Source: Promerops cafer (taxonomy: Eukaryota > Chordata > Aves > Passeriformes > Nectariniidae). From it: a DNA stretch of 64,000 bases. The notes beneath the pieces are model-generated. The model was not told the origin of the DNA. It saw nothing but the letters and a program-made list of their open reading frames with translations, and ran no database searches. The stretch is taken from positions 524,052 to 588,051 of the forward strand of contig VZSE01010682.1 in assembly GCA_013398275.1 (NCBI GenBank). The letters run 5' to 3'. Made by a program: the position numbers and the translations under genes. Below, piece by piece: positions 52,416-62,594 of the stretch. How positions within the stretch are numbered: the first letter of the stretch is position 1; each line of letters starts with the position of its first letter.

Positions 52416-53119
52416 CTTCAGTTAAGCAGAAAAACTCAGGCTTTTTATCATTGTGTTTTACAGGCATATCAAGGACTTTTCAAAAAGAAGAAATTATCTG
52501 GGAAAATAGGAGTAATAATCCAAATAATTTTTGAGGGTTGTTGTTTCTTTGTTTTTAATTTTCCTCTTCTAAATATTTATTTCATCGATTTTAGACTGTA
52601 ATTTTTTAATATTTGCAGACCATATGTTGGTGCAACATCATCCCTGCCCTTGCTTTGTTCCTATATTTTGTTCTTTAAGTACTGTAAATCACGTCATTAA
52701 ACTTGGCATTACCAAAAAAGTAGTTAGCAAGAAGTAATTCATATTCATTTAGAGACTAATCACATCATTTTAAAATTATTATTAAACAGAGTTTGTTTTG
52801 AAAAAGTGTGCTACTTCATTTCTTCCATTCATATTTCACATATTTTAAAGGGAAGAGAAAGCAAACCTTTCAGTATTTCCTCATAACAACATCACAGAAC
52901 AATTTTATTTTTGAGCCCAAAAAATTAATATATTTGCACATTGACACAAAGCTCTGCTGATGTTTGAGGGGAGAAATGTAAGGGTATTCACTGCTTTATG
53001 AGATTACATTAGACACATTAAGTAGTTTTGTAAAAAGCTATGAAAATCATAGTTATACTGGGAACATGTGACAAATAAATTGTGTTTTTATACACAGATG
53101 ACAGGTTCTTTCCTTCCAC

Positions 53120-53627
53120 AGTGAGATGCAGTAGAGAACTGATAGCAGTGACCAAAGTCATGGGCTGAGATAAGCTGCATACACAAGCAAAGCAAAACAA
53201 GGAATTTATTCACTTCATCCCACGAGCAGGCAGGTTTTTAGCCATCCCCAGGAAAGAAGGGCTCCATCCCATCTTAGCAGTTATGGGGAAAACTAACAGT
53301 ACCACAGAGAGCGCCCTTCCCGTTCTTTCCTTCTTCTTCACCTAGTTTTATACTCTGTGCATGATATTGTATGGTCTGGGATATCCCTTTTTCCAGCTGG
53401 GGATCAGCTTTCCTGGCTGTGTCCCCTGCAAGGTCCCTGTGCACCCCCAGCCTTGTCACTCGTGTGTTGAGGTGAGGAACAGAAAAGGCCTTGGCTCTGT
53501 GTAAGGGCTGCTCAGCAATAACTAAAACAGCCCTGTGTTATCAGCACTGTTTCCAGCACAAATCCAAAACATAGCCCATACTGACTGGCTGCTGTGAAGA
53601 AAATTAACTCTACCCCAGCCAAAATCA
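53120..53627 (-). mobile_element. Solo LTR, same family as 45468-46021, minus orientation
   Basis: Reverse complements of the same landmarks occur in order: CAGCAATAACTAAAACAGCC, CTGTTTCCAGCACAAATCC, ATTGTATGGTCTGGGATATC, and the right end CCCCAGCCAAAATCA. The left (3') end is uncertain because the U5 part is decayed. Confidence 0.75.
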
Positions 53628-55042
53628 GCACATAAACGGAGAGCAAGAGCTTTTAGTTTTAGGGAAGTACATGTACTTCAATACACTCATGTTGCATATT
53701 TATCCCCAAATACTCTGGATATTATACATGATAAGGTGAGACAGAATAGGTCCACAATCAATGTATGATGAAAGTGTTATCTTTGAACTGTTGATGTTCC
53801 TGTGATCAGATGGAGTCCATTTGAATATTCAAACACATCTCTCAGGGGAATTACAAGGTTACTGATACAACAGCGTTGAAACCCAGGCACATTCCCTTGA
53901 TCTGTTTAGATCTTTTGTTAATAAACTGAAAACTTGAAAACATTATTGTTAATTAAGATCTGAAGAAAGACTCATGACAGCAAGAAAAATGATAACCTTT
54001 TTGATGCTTTCTTTTATGAAATGACTGCGCTGACTGGCAAGACCAGATGCTGTATATTAAGCATGTACCACACTAAATCAACAATTCTCTTTGTTTTGGA
54101 ACCTTTTATTCCCTTAGCTCCTTTGATACAACTTGTCAAAAGCTTCCTTACATGAATATTTTTCAAATAAATACACCTTTTGAGCCTTCATTTCTGTCAA
54201 GCTCCTTAGGATATTTTTTTCATATAGGGAATGTCTTTAGATTAATTCTCTGTTATCCATCTCCTCTTGATATGACACCAATGTTTTCATTATTTACTCC
54301 TTTTATTTGGACAGCCCTTACTGTCCCTGGCAATGTGTGAGGACTGCAGACAACAGAAATTAGAATTCTGAATGCATATTTCCCTGTGTTTGTTTGATTT
54401 AGTATCTCGAATTCCCTCTTTATTTGCCAAGAAAGAATATCTTCTTTATTTTTGCTCACTAATTACCAGGTCTTCCTAGACATACAGTCTCTTTTTAACT
54501 GAAAGACAGTATTCAGTGAAAAGAAAAAAAAAAAATAAAAAAGAAAAATGGACCTTGCAGTAACAGGCATTGTTTAATTTGGCTCTCTGGGGCTGCCTAC
54601 AAATTCTCCTGATTCTTAGTTGTAGAAATAGCTAGTCTGGAAACAAGCTAGTGAAGAAAGGAAATCTAATTTCTTGCTGTTTAGCTTTTTATACAAAATA
54701 TGAGAGTCACGTTTCTAAGCATGTGCCTTTACTTGATTAAGTTGCTGTTAAGTTGGTGTCTAAGCCTCTTTGAACTGATGAATTCATGATTTTGATAATA
54801 CTAAGGACATTACTAAGGACATTACTACGGATATTACTAAGGTCCTAGACCTGTAAGGACTATATATATAGTTTTTCAATTGAACGGCAACTGAGAACAA
54901 ACCCAAAGACGAGCAAAATAATTTAAGTCATAAATTAAAATGATGAATTGATTATTTATTATAAGCAAATTGCAGTGTTTGCTCGTACCAAAGAAAGTAA
55001 ATAAAAAAGCCCTGGGGCCCCAAGAAGGTAGTCAAATGTTAC
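53628..55042. other. Probable intron
   Basis: AT-rich, with the 12-bp repeat at 54800 and an A-rich run near 54520-54548. Nothing else recognised. Confidence 0.45.
54800..54842 (+). repeat. 12-bp tandem repeat
   Basis: ACTAAGGACATT twice, then ACTACGGATATT and a partial fourth copy. Confidence 0.9.
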
Positions 55043-55077
55043 CTGGCCTTTTTGGCTAAAGTCAGTATTGGTTATCT
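55043..55077 (-). CDS. Candidate small exon, unidentified gene (35 nt)
   Basis: The acceptor TCTTTCGGGCTCAG is followed by an open stretch reading ITNTDFSQKGQ, then CAG with donor GTAACA. Phase is 1 in and 0 out, which fits the phase-0 entry of 52348-52415. The plus strand of this place weakly resembles the start of U2 snRNA; I do not accept that reading. Support is limited by the short length. Confidence 0.32.
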
Positions 55078-55784
55078 CTGAGCCCGAAAGATTTTAACTC
55101 GGCTTGATGTGAAACATACTTTATGACACATTATGCTTCTTCTTCAAATTGTTTTGCTTCTGAATGTGAGTGCTCCAGCAGACTTAAGTGATGATCCCTG
55201 GAATAAGGACTTGGCTCTAAAACTCAGATTCTTGTTCAACTTAATAGTACATAGGAAATAAAATCTTAGAAAGACTTGAATTTTTTAATGCCTGCCAGGA
55301 CAGAACATTACAAAAGAACATTGCAAACAATTTGAAATACCCCAGAAATGTTACCCAAGTCTGTGAGTACCGGAATATTCTTAAAGTTTGAATCAGAAGC
55401 TGCTGAAATAAAGCCCTGATAATATTAGAGATTATTTTTCTTAGTGATTACTCCATCTCTTATTTGCTACAAAAAACCTCCACATTTTAATAAAATAGTT
55501 TAGAAAAGAAGTCCAGATGGATGAATAAAATGCAATTAAATAATCCTTTTATTTTCGTAGTCTAATAATAAAGTTTATAATGATAATTTTTTCCAACAGA
55601 TTATGCAATTTTATTTTGCTGGTTTTGCTTTGGACAAAGTGAAATATACAGAAAAAAAAACATTTTCTAACATCAGCAAATAAGCCCAAACCTCGAAAGT
55701 ACTGTTGATAAGATGTTTAGTGCAGGCTCTAATGTTAAAATCTAAAGTTAAATATTTTAATGGTAAAACTGATGGACAGGAACA

Positions 55785-56392
55785 ACAGAGAGAGGATAGA
55801 AAAGAGTGAGCAACATTCGAAGGAACATCAAGGACGGAGCAGAAGGAAGATGAGCTCTCCATGTCAGAGCAGATATCCACACCACAGCACATGGAGAACC
55901 CCATGCCACATCAGGTTTGCATTTTCTAAAAGAATTGCAGCCCATGGAGAGCCCACACTGGAGTAGAGTTCTTTTCCCTGAAGGCACTGCAGCCAGTGTG
56001 GGGTGCCAACACTGGAGCAGGTGAAAGGTGTGAGAGAAAAGCAGCAACAGAGGAAGGAGAAACGGCTGTGTACCATCCATGCCCCTGACCATGCTGGGGA
56101 TGGGGAATATGGAATAGGGCAGTTAGGAGCTAAGGAATGAAGTTGAATTCTGAAGAGCCAATAGGGAAGGTGTTGTTTTAATGTCTTTGTTTTTCACTAT
56201 CTGAATCTATTTTAATTGTCGGTAAATCAGATTATCTTCCCCAAGTTTGGTCTCTGACCACTGCAGTAAATACCAGGGATCTCACTGTCTTTACTTAGAG
56301 ACATGAGCTTTCACATCTGTTTTCTCCCACTGAGGAGGGAAAAAAAGATGGCAGCAGGGTGCAAGTTTGTCCCTTACCCAACAGTAGCCCAC
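55785..56392 (+). mobile_element. Avian ERV LTR fragment, plus orientation
   Basis: Bird LTR phrases occur in order: GTCAGAGCAGATATCCACAC, CAGCCCATGGAGAGCCCAC, ACTGGAGCAGGTGAAAGGTG, GGAAGGTGTTGTTTTAATG, CGGTAAATCAGATTATCTTC, TCCCCAAGTTTGGTCTCTGA and CTCCCACTGAGGAGGGA. The polyadenylation-like GGTAAATCA replaces AATAAA. Both ends are approximate and the left part is probably truncated. Frames of 68-111 codons on both strands here are by-products. Confidence 0.72.
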
Positions 56393-56628
56393 AATGGATG
56401 CCTAAGTCAGATGATGAACTATACATATTTTCTATAATATATCCAGTAAACTCAATGTTGGTGATTTTAATTCAGTCTTTTAACAATGAAGTAATTAATT
56501 TACTTCCAATCTCTTCAAATCAGTTTTCAAGACCAGATCTTATTATATTCACTAATAAAACTAACAAACAGAAAAATTAAAAATGTCTTGAAAATTCTGC
56601 AAATTTGCAATTCTGCAAATTCTGTATT

Positions 56629-57258
56629 TATAGAATCACTGAATTTCAGAACCACAGAATGGTTGAAAGAGTCTGCTGCATGCTGCTTGGTTCAACCTCC
56701 CTGCTCAAATAGAGTCATCTACAGCCAGTTATCCAGAATCTTGTACAGATAGTTTTTGAGTAATTCTGTGGATGGAGACCCCACAACCTCTCTGAACAAG
56801 CTCTGTCAGTGCTTAGTCACCCTCACACTGAAAAAGGGCTTCTGGTTCTGTCACTAGTCACCACTGGAAAGAGCCTGGCCACATCTTTGCACCTTCATTT
56901 CAGGTATATTTTGATGAGATCCTCCTGCTGAGACTTCTTGTCTCTAGGCCAAGCAGCCTCAGCCTTTTGTTATAGATCTGTTCCAGACCCTTAATCACTT
57001 TCATGGTCCTTTCCTGGAATGCCTCCTGTGTGTCCATGTCTCTCTTGTACTAGGAAGCCCAAAGCTGGACACAATCTGTCAGGAGTTGCATCCCTAGTGC
57101 TAAGTAGAGGAATCCCCTCCCTCAATCTGCTGGCAATACTCCTAATGCATCCCAGGACACCATTTGTCTTCTTTGCCACAAGGGCACATTATTGGTTCAT
57201 GTTCAATTCAGCATCTGCCAGGACCCCTAGGTCATTTTCTGGAAGGCTGCTTTCCAAC
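56629..57258 (-). mobile_element. CR1 LINE, 5'-truncated, minus orientation
   Basis: It begins TATAGAATCACTGAATTTCAG and ACCACAGAATGGTTG (reverse of the tail) and runs through reversed 3' phrases such as GTGGATGGAGACCCCACAAC, AAGCAGCCTCAGCC and AGGACACCATTTGTCTTCTT. Moderately diverged. Confidence 0.9.
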
Positions 57259-57355
57259 CATATATTGGCATATCAGAGAATATATGGATTCACAATAGAT
57301 CAGGGAAATTACCTAATGGAGGAAAATCCATTTTAACTCGTTCAGTTATCAGGGG

Positions 57356-57382
57356 GAAAAAAAAAAAAAAAAAAAGAAAAGA
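57356..57382 (+). repeat. Poly-A run
   Basis: About 18 A residues followed by GAAAAG. Confidence 0.85.
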
Positions 57383-57740
57383 TCTTTTATCTGGGTAGAA
57401 AGTACCTCAACATTTATACCTCCAGAAATGGACAACTGAAACTGGATTCCTTTGAAGGCTATGATGAAACCTCCATTCTATTAAGGTTCTGAATATTCTT
57501 ACACATACATATTTATATTAAGTGTATGATGATCTCTTCATTTCAGTGAATAGTAACATAAGGTACAGATTACATAATAGACTGTGCCAACATTCATCTG
57601 TCTTGACATACCCAATAGTCTTTTGTCTTATAAAGTCAAACTCATTCAAGAGTATAAATATGGTATCATATAAACATTAAATATATGACAGCAAATTTAA
57701 AGATCAGCACTTGAGTATTAACCCTTTTTTGTGCATTAAC

Positions 57741-57893
57741 CATAGAATCATAGAATGGTTTGGGTTGGAAGGGACCTTCCAAGAGTTCACCTAGTTGCAA
57801 CAGCCCAGCCATGGACAGGGAACCTTCTACTAAACCAGCTTGCTCAGGGCCCCATCCAATCAGGCCTTGAACACTTCCAGGGATGGAACATTA
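57741..57893 (-). mobile_element. Young CR1 LINE 3' end, minus orientation
   Basis: CATAGAATCATAGAATGG then TTTGGGTTGGAAGGGACC is almost the consensus bird CR1 3' end in reverse. It is the least diverged CR1 here and is truncated after GAACACTTCCAGGGATGG. Confidence 0.95.
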
Positions 57894-58278
57894 TTCAAAA
57901 TGCAGCATGAGGTCTTACTGTACAAACACTGCTTGATCTAAAATCGGATTGTTTGGTTTTTTTCATGACCTAGTTTATATACATTTAGTCAGTACTTCAT
58001 AAATATCAAAATTAAAACATTCACCACTTCTCAGTTTGCGGTACTTGGTGATTCATATTTCTTTTCTATGAATTAGTTAAACTTATTCTTAAAAGTTACT
58101 AAAGCTTCACTCTACTGACAGAAAAGAAAGCTCATATTTTTCATAAATTAAGACTGTGAGATTAAAGAATAATCATCCCTAAAGACAATATGTTATTCTC
58201 AGCACTTTCTTAAAATGATCATGAGAGACTGGGGAAGAAAGAATTTTCTTTAAGATTTAAAAATCTTTAAAATCTTTA
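57894..58278. other. Probable intron
   Basis: AT-rich sequence with the repeated AAATCTTTAA motif at 58255-58285. No exon supported. Confidence 0.4.
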
Positions 58279-58431
58279 AGATTTCTGTGCCTTTATCTGT
58301 AGTGTGAAGAATTCTTTTTTCCACAGATCATCTGGGCATATTTCACTCTTTTTTGAGGGGTTTAAAGCACTGCTTGAGCTTTTGACCTCTTCAGAAAGCT
58401 TTTGTGCTGGTTTGTTGGTCTGTCCTGTGAA
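58279..58431 (-). other. Open minus-strand segment, possible exon without clear donor
   Basis: After TTGTAG and CACAG acceptor-like sites the minus strand is open for 51 codons to a TAA at 58276-58278. It contains LSEEVKSSSSALNPSKK and DDLWKKEFFTLQIK, a composition that looks like a disordered, charged protein segment. No good donor lies inside; GTCAAA and GTGAAA are the best. Its frame cannot be entered at phase 2, so it does not directly follow the 59052-59151 exon. It may be a real exon with a mis-chosen boundary, an alternative terminal exon, or chance. Confidence 0.3.
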
Positions 58432-59051
58432 CTACAATATACTTGTAGGATTTGGGGGATGACTGGTTCAATGTTTAATGTCTATATGCTCACAACTGCA
58501 GGAGATATATTCAGTGATCAAATCACCATTCTTAATTTCTTATTTTCTTTAGTATGAAAAATGATATAAACCCTTTAAACATGCATAATTTAATTATCTT
58601 AAAGCAGCAGAATTTTGATATTAAAAAGTGTTCAGTTTTCATAATCTAGGAACTCTTTGTGCATGGGGGGGGTGGGTTGGGATATATTCATGCAAATCTA
58701 AGATTTGTTTTATTGATTTATAGTTGAATACAGATTTTAAAAACACATTAGGACAAAATTTCTCAAATCAAGCACCCTGAAAACAAGAAAACTGGAAAAT
58801 TTGTCAGTAGTTCAGAATTATATGGGTATTATATCTCATGATGTTACTTCAAAGACAGTCTTAAGAATCTGGCTCTTGTACTAGAGTTTGTTATAATGGC
58901 TCAATGCATGCTCTCTATCTAAACTACTTGGAAAAATATGTATTTCAAAATATGATTCACAAAAAACCCTCTATGAACAGGAATTTAAAAAAAGTGCATT
59001 TCAGAATAATTTTTTTTCATCTATACAGAAGAATTATTTCTCTATTATTAC

Positions 59052-59151
59052 CTTAACATTTCTGCAGACACAAATTTCTTCTGAACAGATCCCTTATTTT
59101 TTAGAAGATCGTTAACTGTTTTATTTAAATATAGAGCAAGTAAAGTAGTGA
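59052..59151 (-). CDS. Probable internal exon, unidentified gene (100 nt)
   Basis: This is one of the better exons. On the minus strand an acceptor follows a pyrimidine-rich run (TTCTTATGTCCTACTTCTGG, then GAAAG), and the segment ends AAG with donor GTAATA. The 32 codons between are open and include ALYLNKTVNDLLKNKG and KKFVSAEML, a helical, lysine-rich stretch. It enters at phase 1, matching the 59774-59813 donor, and leaves at phase 2. I could not find a convincing exon that continues at phase 2, so the link to 55043-55077 is missing. No domain is recognisable. Confidence 0.6.
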
Positions 59152-59773
59152 CTTTCCCAGAAGTAGGACATAAGAATTAATTTTTTTTAATATAATTTTC
59201 TTATCTACTTGAGAATATTTGAAATCTTGATTTAAGTCTTGATTCAATTTAGGATATCTTATTTTTCAACTTACAGAGCAGGTCATGTGGATGAAGTAAT
59301 CAGTCTGAATCATTCTGTTGACTTATTTTTATCCTAGACTAATTAATTAGTAGATTTGAGAGTAGTTCTAGCTTCCACTGAGACAAAACTGAACTCTGGA
59401 TCCACGTCTTTTTAGTTCCAGGTAGGTTGATGAACAGGGTTGAAAACTTGAGATCTGCCACACAGAACAACACAACTCAATTGAAGACAGTAAGCATTAT
59501 CAGTAACAGAGGGTGTGGAATGGCTTTAGATGAAGACACAACAATTTTGAATTCAAAGATATTTAAAAGAAGAAAAGTAACAGTCTAATAAGTAATGTTT
59601 CAGTTTAAGTTTAAGGTGTGGTTTTCCTTGGACAAAGAAATTCTTGTTCCATCCTTGACTCTCACTCATCTTTAGCATTTCCTGGAAATGTGATTTTCTA
59701 ACCTACTTTAAAAGGTTAAACTTTATAGTTTTCAGTCTTTAACGAATCTCAGATGTTATCTATGCATTCTTAC

Positions 59774-59813
59774 CCATTTCTTCTTCAGCTGTTTTCTCCT
59801 CTGGGGATCCCAT
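59774..59813 (-). CDS. Candidate internal exon, unidentified gene (40 nt)
   Basis: The donor is strong (ATGG followed by GTAAGA). The acceptor is AT-rich (AAATTATTAG). The open frame gives 13 codons reading MGSPEEKTAEEEM, ending at phase 1, and the first G then joins with TC of the next exon to make a valine codon. The fragment is acidic and hydrophilic. The ATG at the start is probably incidental, though a first coding exon cannot be excluded. A second acceptor (CCCCAG) 15 nt further in would also keep the frame. Confidence 0.42.
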
Positions 59814-60913
59814 CTAATAATTTATTGACTATATGCACTGGGTATTCTGTCTGAGATTTGTTCATCCTGTCAGGTTTTTTCTAGTCCTGTTAAAGTTCAT
59901 ATTCTAAATGTCTTTTCTTAACTTCTTTTTTAGCCAGTTTCGTCTTCATTCCAAACTTTTTTTTTTGGTCTTGCTCTATATCATAGATATTTTCCCTCAT
60001 GATTCTCTTTCTCTAAATATTTTTTCACCTTCATGTGCATCCACTTTCAACAATCCCATTATCCTAAATCCTTCCCCTCTGTAGCTTTAGATTATATCTA
60101 AAAATCAGACTTCCAGTCACAAAAGTTTCCCCTCATTCCAGGTAAGGGCAATTTAGCCTAATACAACACACTAAGCATGTGGTGATAATTTCACCGAATT
60201 CCAGCATTTTCACTCATGAAATTATTGAGCCAGGATAATTTTTCTAAATTTCAAGCAACAGTATTATTCTAAATAAAACCAAAAAATATGCCACAACTCT
60301 TTTCAACTTTCACAGAAAAAAGCTGGAAGTCAAATAAGATCAACAGCATTTCCTAGTGAATTTTGTTGTCAAATCAATGCAAGGTCCTTGAGTGGAATTA
60401 AGCAGAAGTGAAAGACAAAAATATCAAGAAGTTCAAAAAAGCAGACTAATGATCACATCCTTATTGACTGATTTATTTTATAATACTTTAAATTAGGAAC
60501 AATTTTAAATTATGCATCAAGCCATCATTAAATGGCAATCTATGCACATCAGGGATAAAAACAGCACATCTGAAACTTTTGACAATTTAATAGTTATCCC
60601 ATACTAGCCGTCCTATAAAAGAGAACATAGCTCTTATGTAACATTGGGTGACATTCCAAGACTTTCTTTCTTGAGACTTTAAATTTTGTTTGAAATGCTT
60701 ATATTTCTGTTAATAAGGTAATTTTATTCAACATCATAATATAAGAAAATTAAAATTATTTTAAAGAGATTGTTAATATAAAACAGTGTTTAAAATACAA
60801 GTTCATTGGAGTGTATTGGATTTTGCTTATTATGATAGGGCATTTTTGTTACCAAAAAAACCCCTACAAATACCAATATTTTACTGAATTAAATTTTGTA
60901 AAATGTTTTTGAC
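59814..60913. other. Probable intron of 1.1 kb
   Basis: Nothing recognised. Confidence 0.4.
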
Positions 60914-61005
60914 ATGGATTTCAGCAGCACCACGTAGAACATTCTGTTTCAGCTGCACGTTATCAACCCAGCTATACTTAGATCTCATGAAGATATTGTT
61001 TTGTA
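60914..61005 (-). CDS. Candidate internal exon, unidentified gene (about 92 nt)
   Basis: The minus-strand frame is open for 44 codons after the acceptor TTTTATATAG and contains SKYSWVDNVQLKQNVLRGAA, which looks like coding sequence with amphipathic helix character. It enters at phase 1 and would join the 61942-61984 exon without a frame break. The 3' boundary is uncertain. The only phase-0 GT choices are poor; I chose GTCAAA after a CAT codon. If that donor is not used the frame runs on to a TAA at about 60881, which would make this a terminal exon instead. Function not recognised. Confidence 0.42.
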
Positions 61006-61941
61006 CTATATAAAACATTTCACATTTAGACTTGTATGTACATAAACTTGTAGAGTATTTTCTCAGTGTCATTCAGATTTCTGTCTGTGATACTTATATA
61101 TCATTAGCGATACACTAGTTTTTGGTTGCAATGGCAAAAAATTGAAAGATATTAGAAAAACCTTGTATCAATCTTCTTATTACTAAAATACAGAAGACTC
61201 AACCTGTGCTTCATGTTGCTATACTGTTACTATAGAAGTACTTTGTGATACCATGAAGTAGATTTGACTTTGGGTCTTTTGCTCAGCAGTCTAATTCCCT
61301 CATAGAGTGGTAAAGATAGAATTTGACAACTGCAATACAGGGAGGATTTGGAGTTTCTGAAATAGTTCTTATCACTGAACTGAGCTTCATTCAGCAAAAA
61401 CATTTTTACTAAATCATAGAAGGCAAGGGGGCGTGTTAACGTGTGTAAGTTGTTGGAAAGCTCATGGTGTTAGTTCAGCATTGCTTTGTATTAGCTCTGA
61501 CAGTTCAAGGGTTGATCTTTTCTGTTCTTATGCACATATATTTGAATACCATCTTTTTGTTTCAGGATTCTATAAAATGTTCTTGAAACCTAAAAGAAAG
61601 TCACTATCTTCTCCCTGGGGAACATTCATTTTAGATTTACTGTAACATCATCGACAAAAGTAAGAAACATGTTAAGGAGAAAAAGAAAACACAGAGCTTC
61701 TTATTGAAATGAGTACATCAATACTTTTATTATTTTAACAGTGCTCTAGCATTCTGGTTTACTGAAGTGTCTTCAGAAACAGAGCTACTAGGTCTGCTGA
61801 AAAGCTTTTCAATATTTTGAAACTAAGGCTGCTACAATGGCATGTCTTAATGTTCTGGAACACGAATAAAGAAAACTTTCACTGAAATAAGAAATACATG
61901 ACAAAGTTCCATGTGGCAGAGGAATGCTTCTTGATATTTAC

Positions 61942-61984
61942 TCAGGATGCACAGTGGTATTGAAACGTGCAACTGTATGGGCTG
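61942..61984 (-). CDS. Candidate internal exon, unidentified gene (43 nt)
   Basis: The acceptor is very good: the pyrimidine-rich run TGCTTCTTTAATCACAG lies just before the segment on the minus strand, and GTAAAT follows it. Two frames are open. The one that enters at phase 0 and leaves at phase 1 reads QPIQLHVSIPLCIL and joins in frame to the next candidate at 60914-61005. It is the most upstream exon candidate I see in the window. The product is unknown. Short length makes this moderate evidence only, and a chance splice-like pair in AT-rich DNA is the alternative. Confidence 0.4.
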
Positions 61985-62167
61985 CTGTGATTAAAGAAGC
62001 ACACTTTGTAAAAAAGAAACAATGTATCTTTTACTTTTTCATAAAATATATAATAATTATTAATTTTTCCTTATTTCTAATATTTAAACATTTACATCTA
62101 TGAAATTTCAATTAATAATGTCAGGAGAGTTCTTAGGTTTTTGAATTCACACACTGGCCATAAATAA

Positions 62168-62235
62168 AACCAACAAAAACAAACAAACCAAACCAAACCA
62201 ACAGCAACAGCAACAACAACAACAAAACACCAAAA
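62168..62235 (+). repeat. CAA/CCAAA-rich tract
   Basis: ACAACAACAACAACAA preceded by CCAAACCAAACCAA units. Confidence 0.9.
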
Positions 62236-62555
62236 AACTAAAAGGAAGAAATTAAGAAACACGATAACACTCTATACTCAGTAAAATGAGTATTAATTAA
62301 GAGATAACACTCTTTTTTTTCCTGACATAATACTTTTTATCTCTAAATCTAACCTTCATTGCAAGTTTATACTTTGCAAACTGTTTTCTTTTGATTCTTC
62401 ATTACATGCAAAGAGCTTTGCAATTTTATCAGAGGCACAATTTCCACATTTTATATTTTCAGGTGCAGTGAGTAAATTACGTATGTGTATATGAGATCCT
62501 TGCTTTTGGGATTCTCACTGCAGGTCCTTCAACTTCTCTTCAAGAAGAAGACCTT

Positions 62556-62594
62556 CTACCTTGTCCTTATCTTGTCCTACCTTGTCCTTATCAC
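62556..62594 (+). repeat. 21-bp tandem duplication
   Basis: CTACCTTGTCCTTATC occurs twice, 21 bases apart. Confidence 0.9.

Noticed and set aside
55043..55090. U2 snRNA-like start (GGCCTTTTTGGCTAAAGTC) on the plus strand
   Set aside because: Similarity fades after about 20 bases; the remaining U2 landmarks (branch-recognition region, Sm site) are absent.
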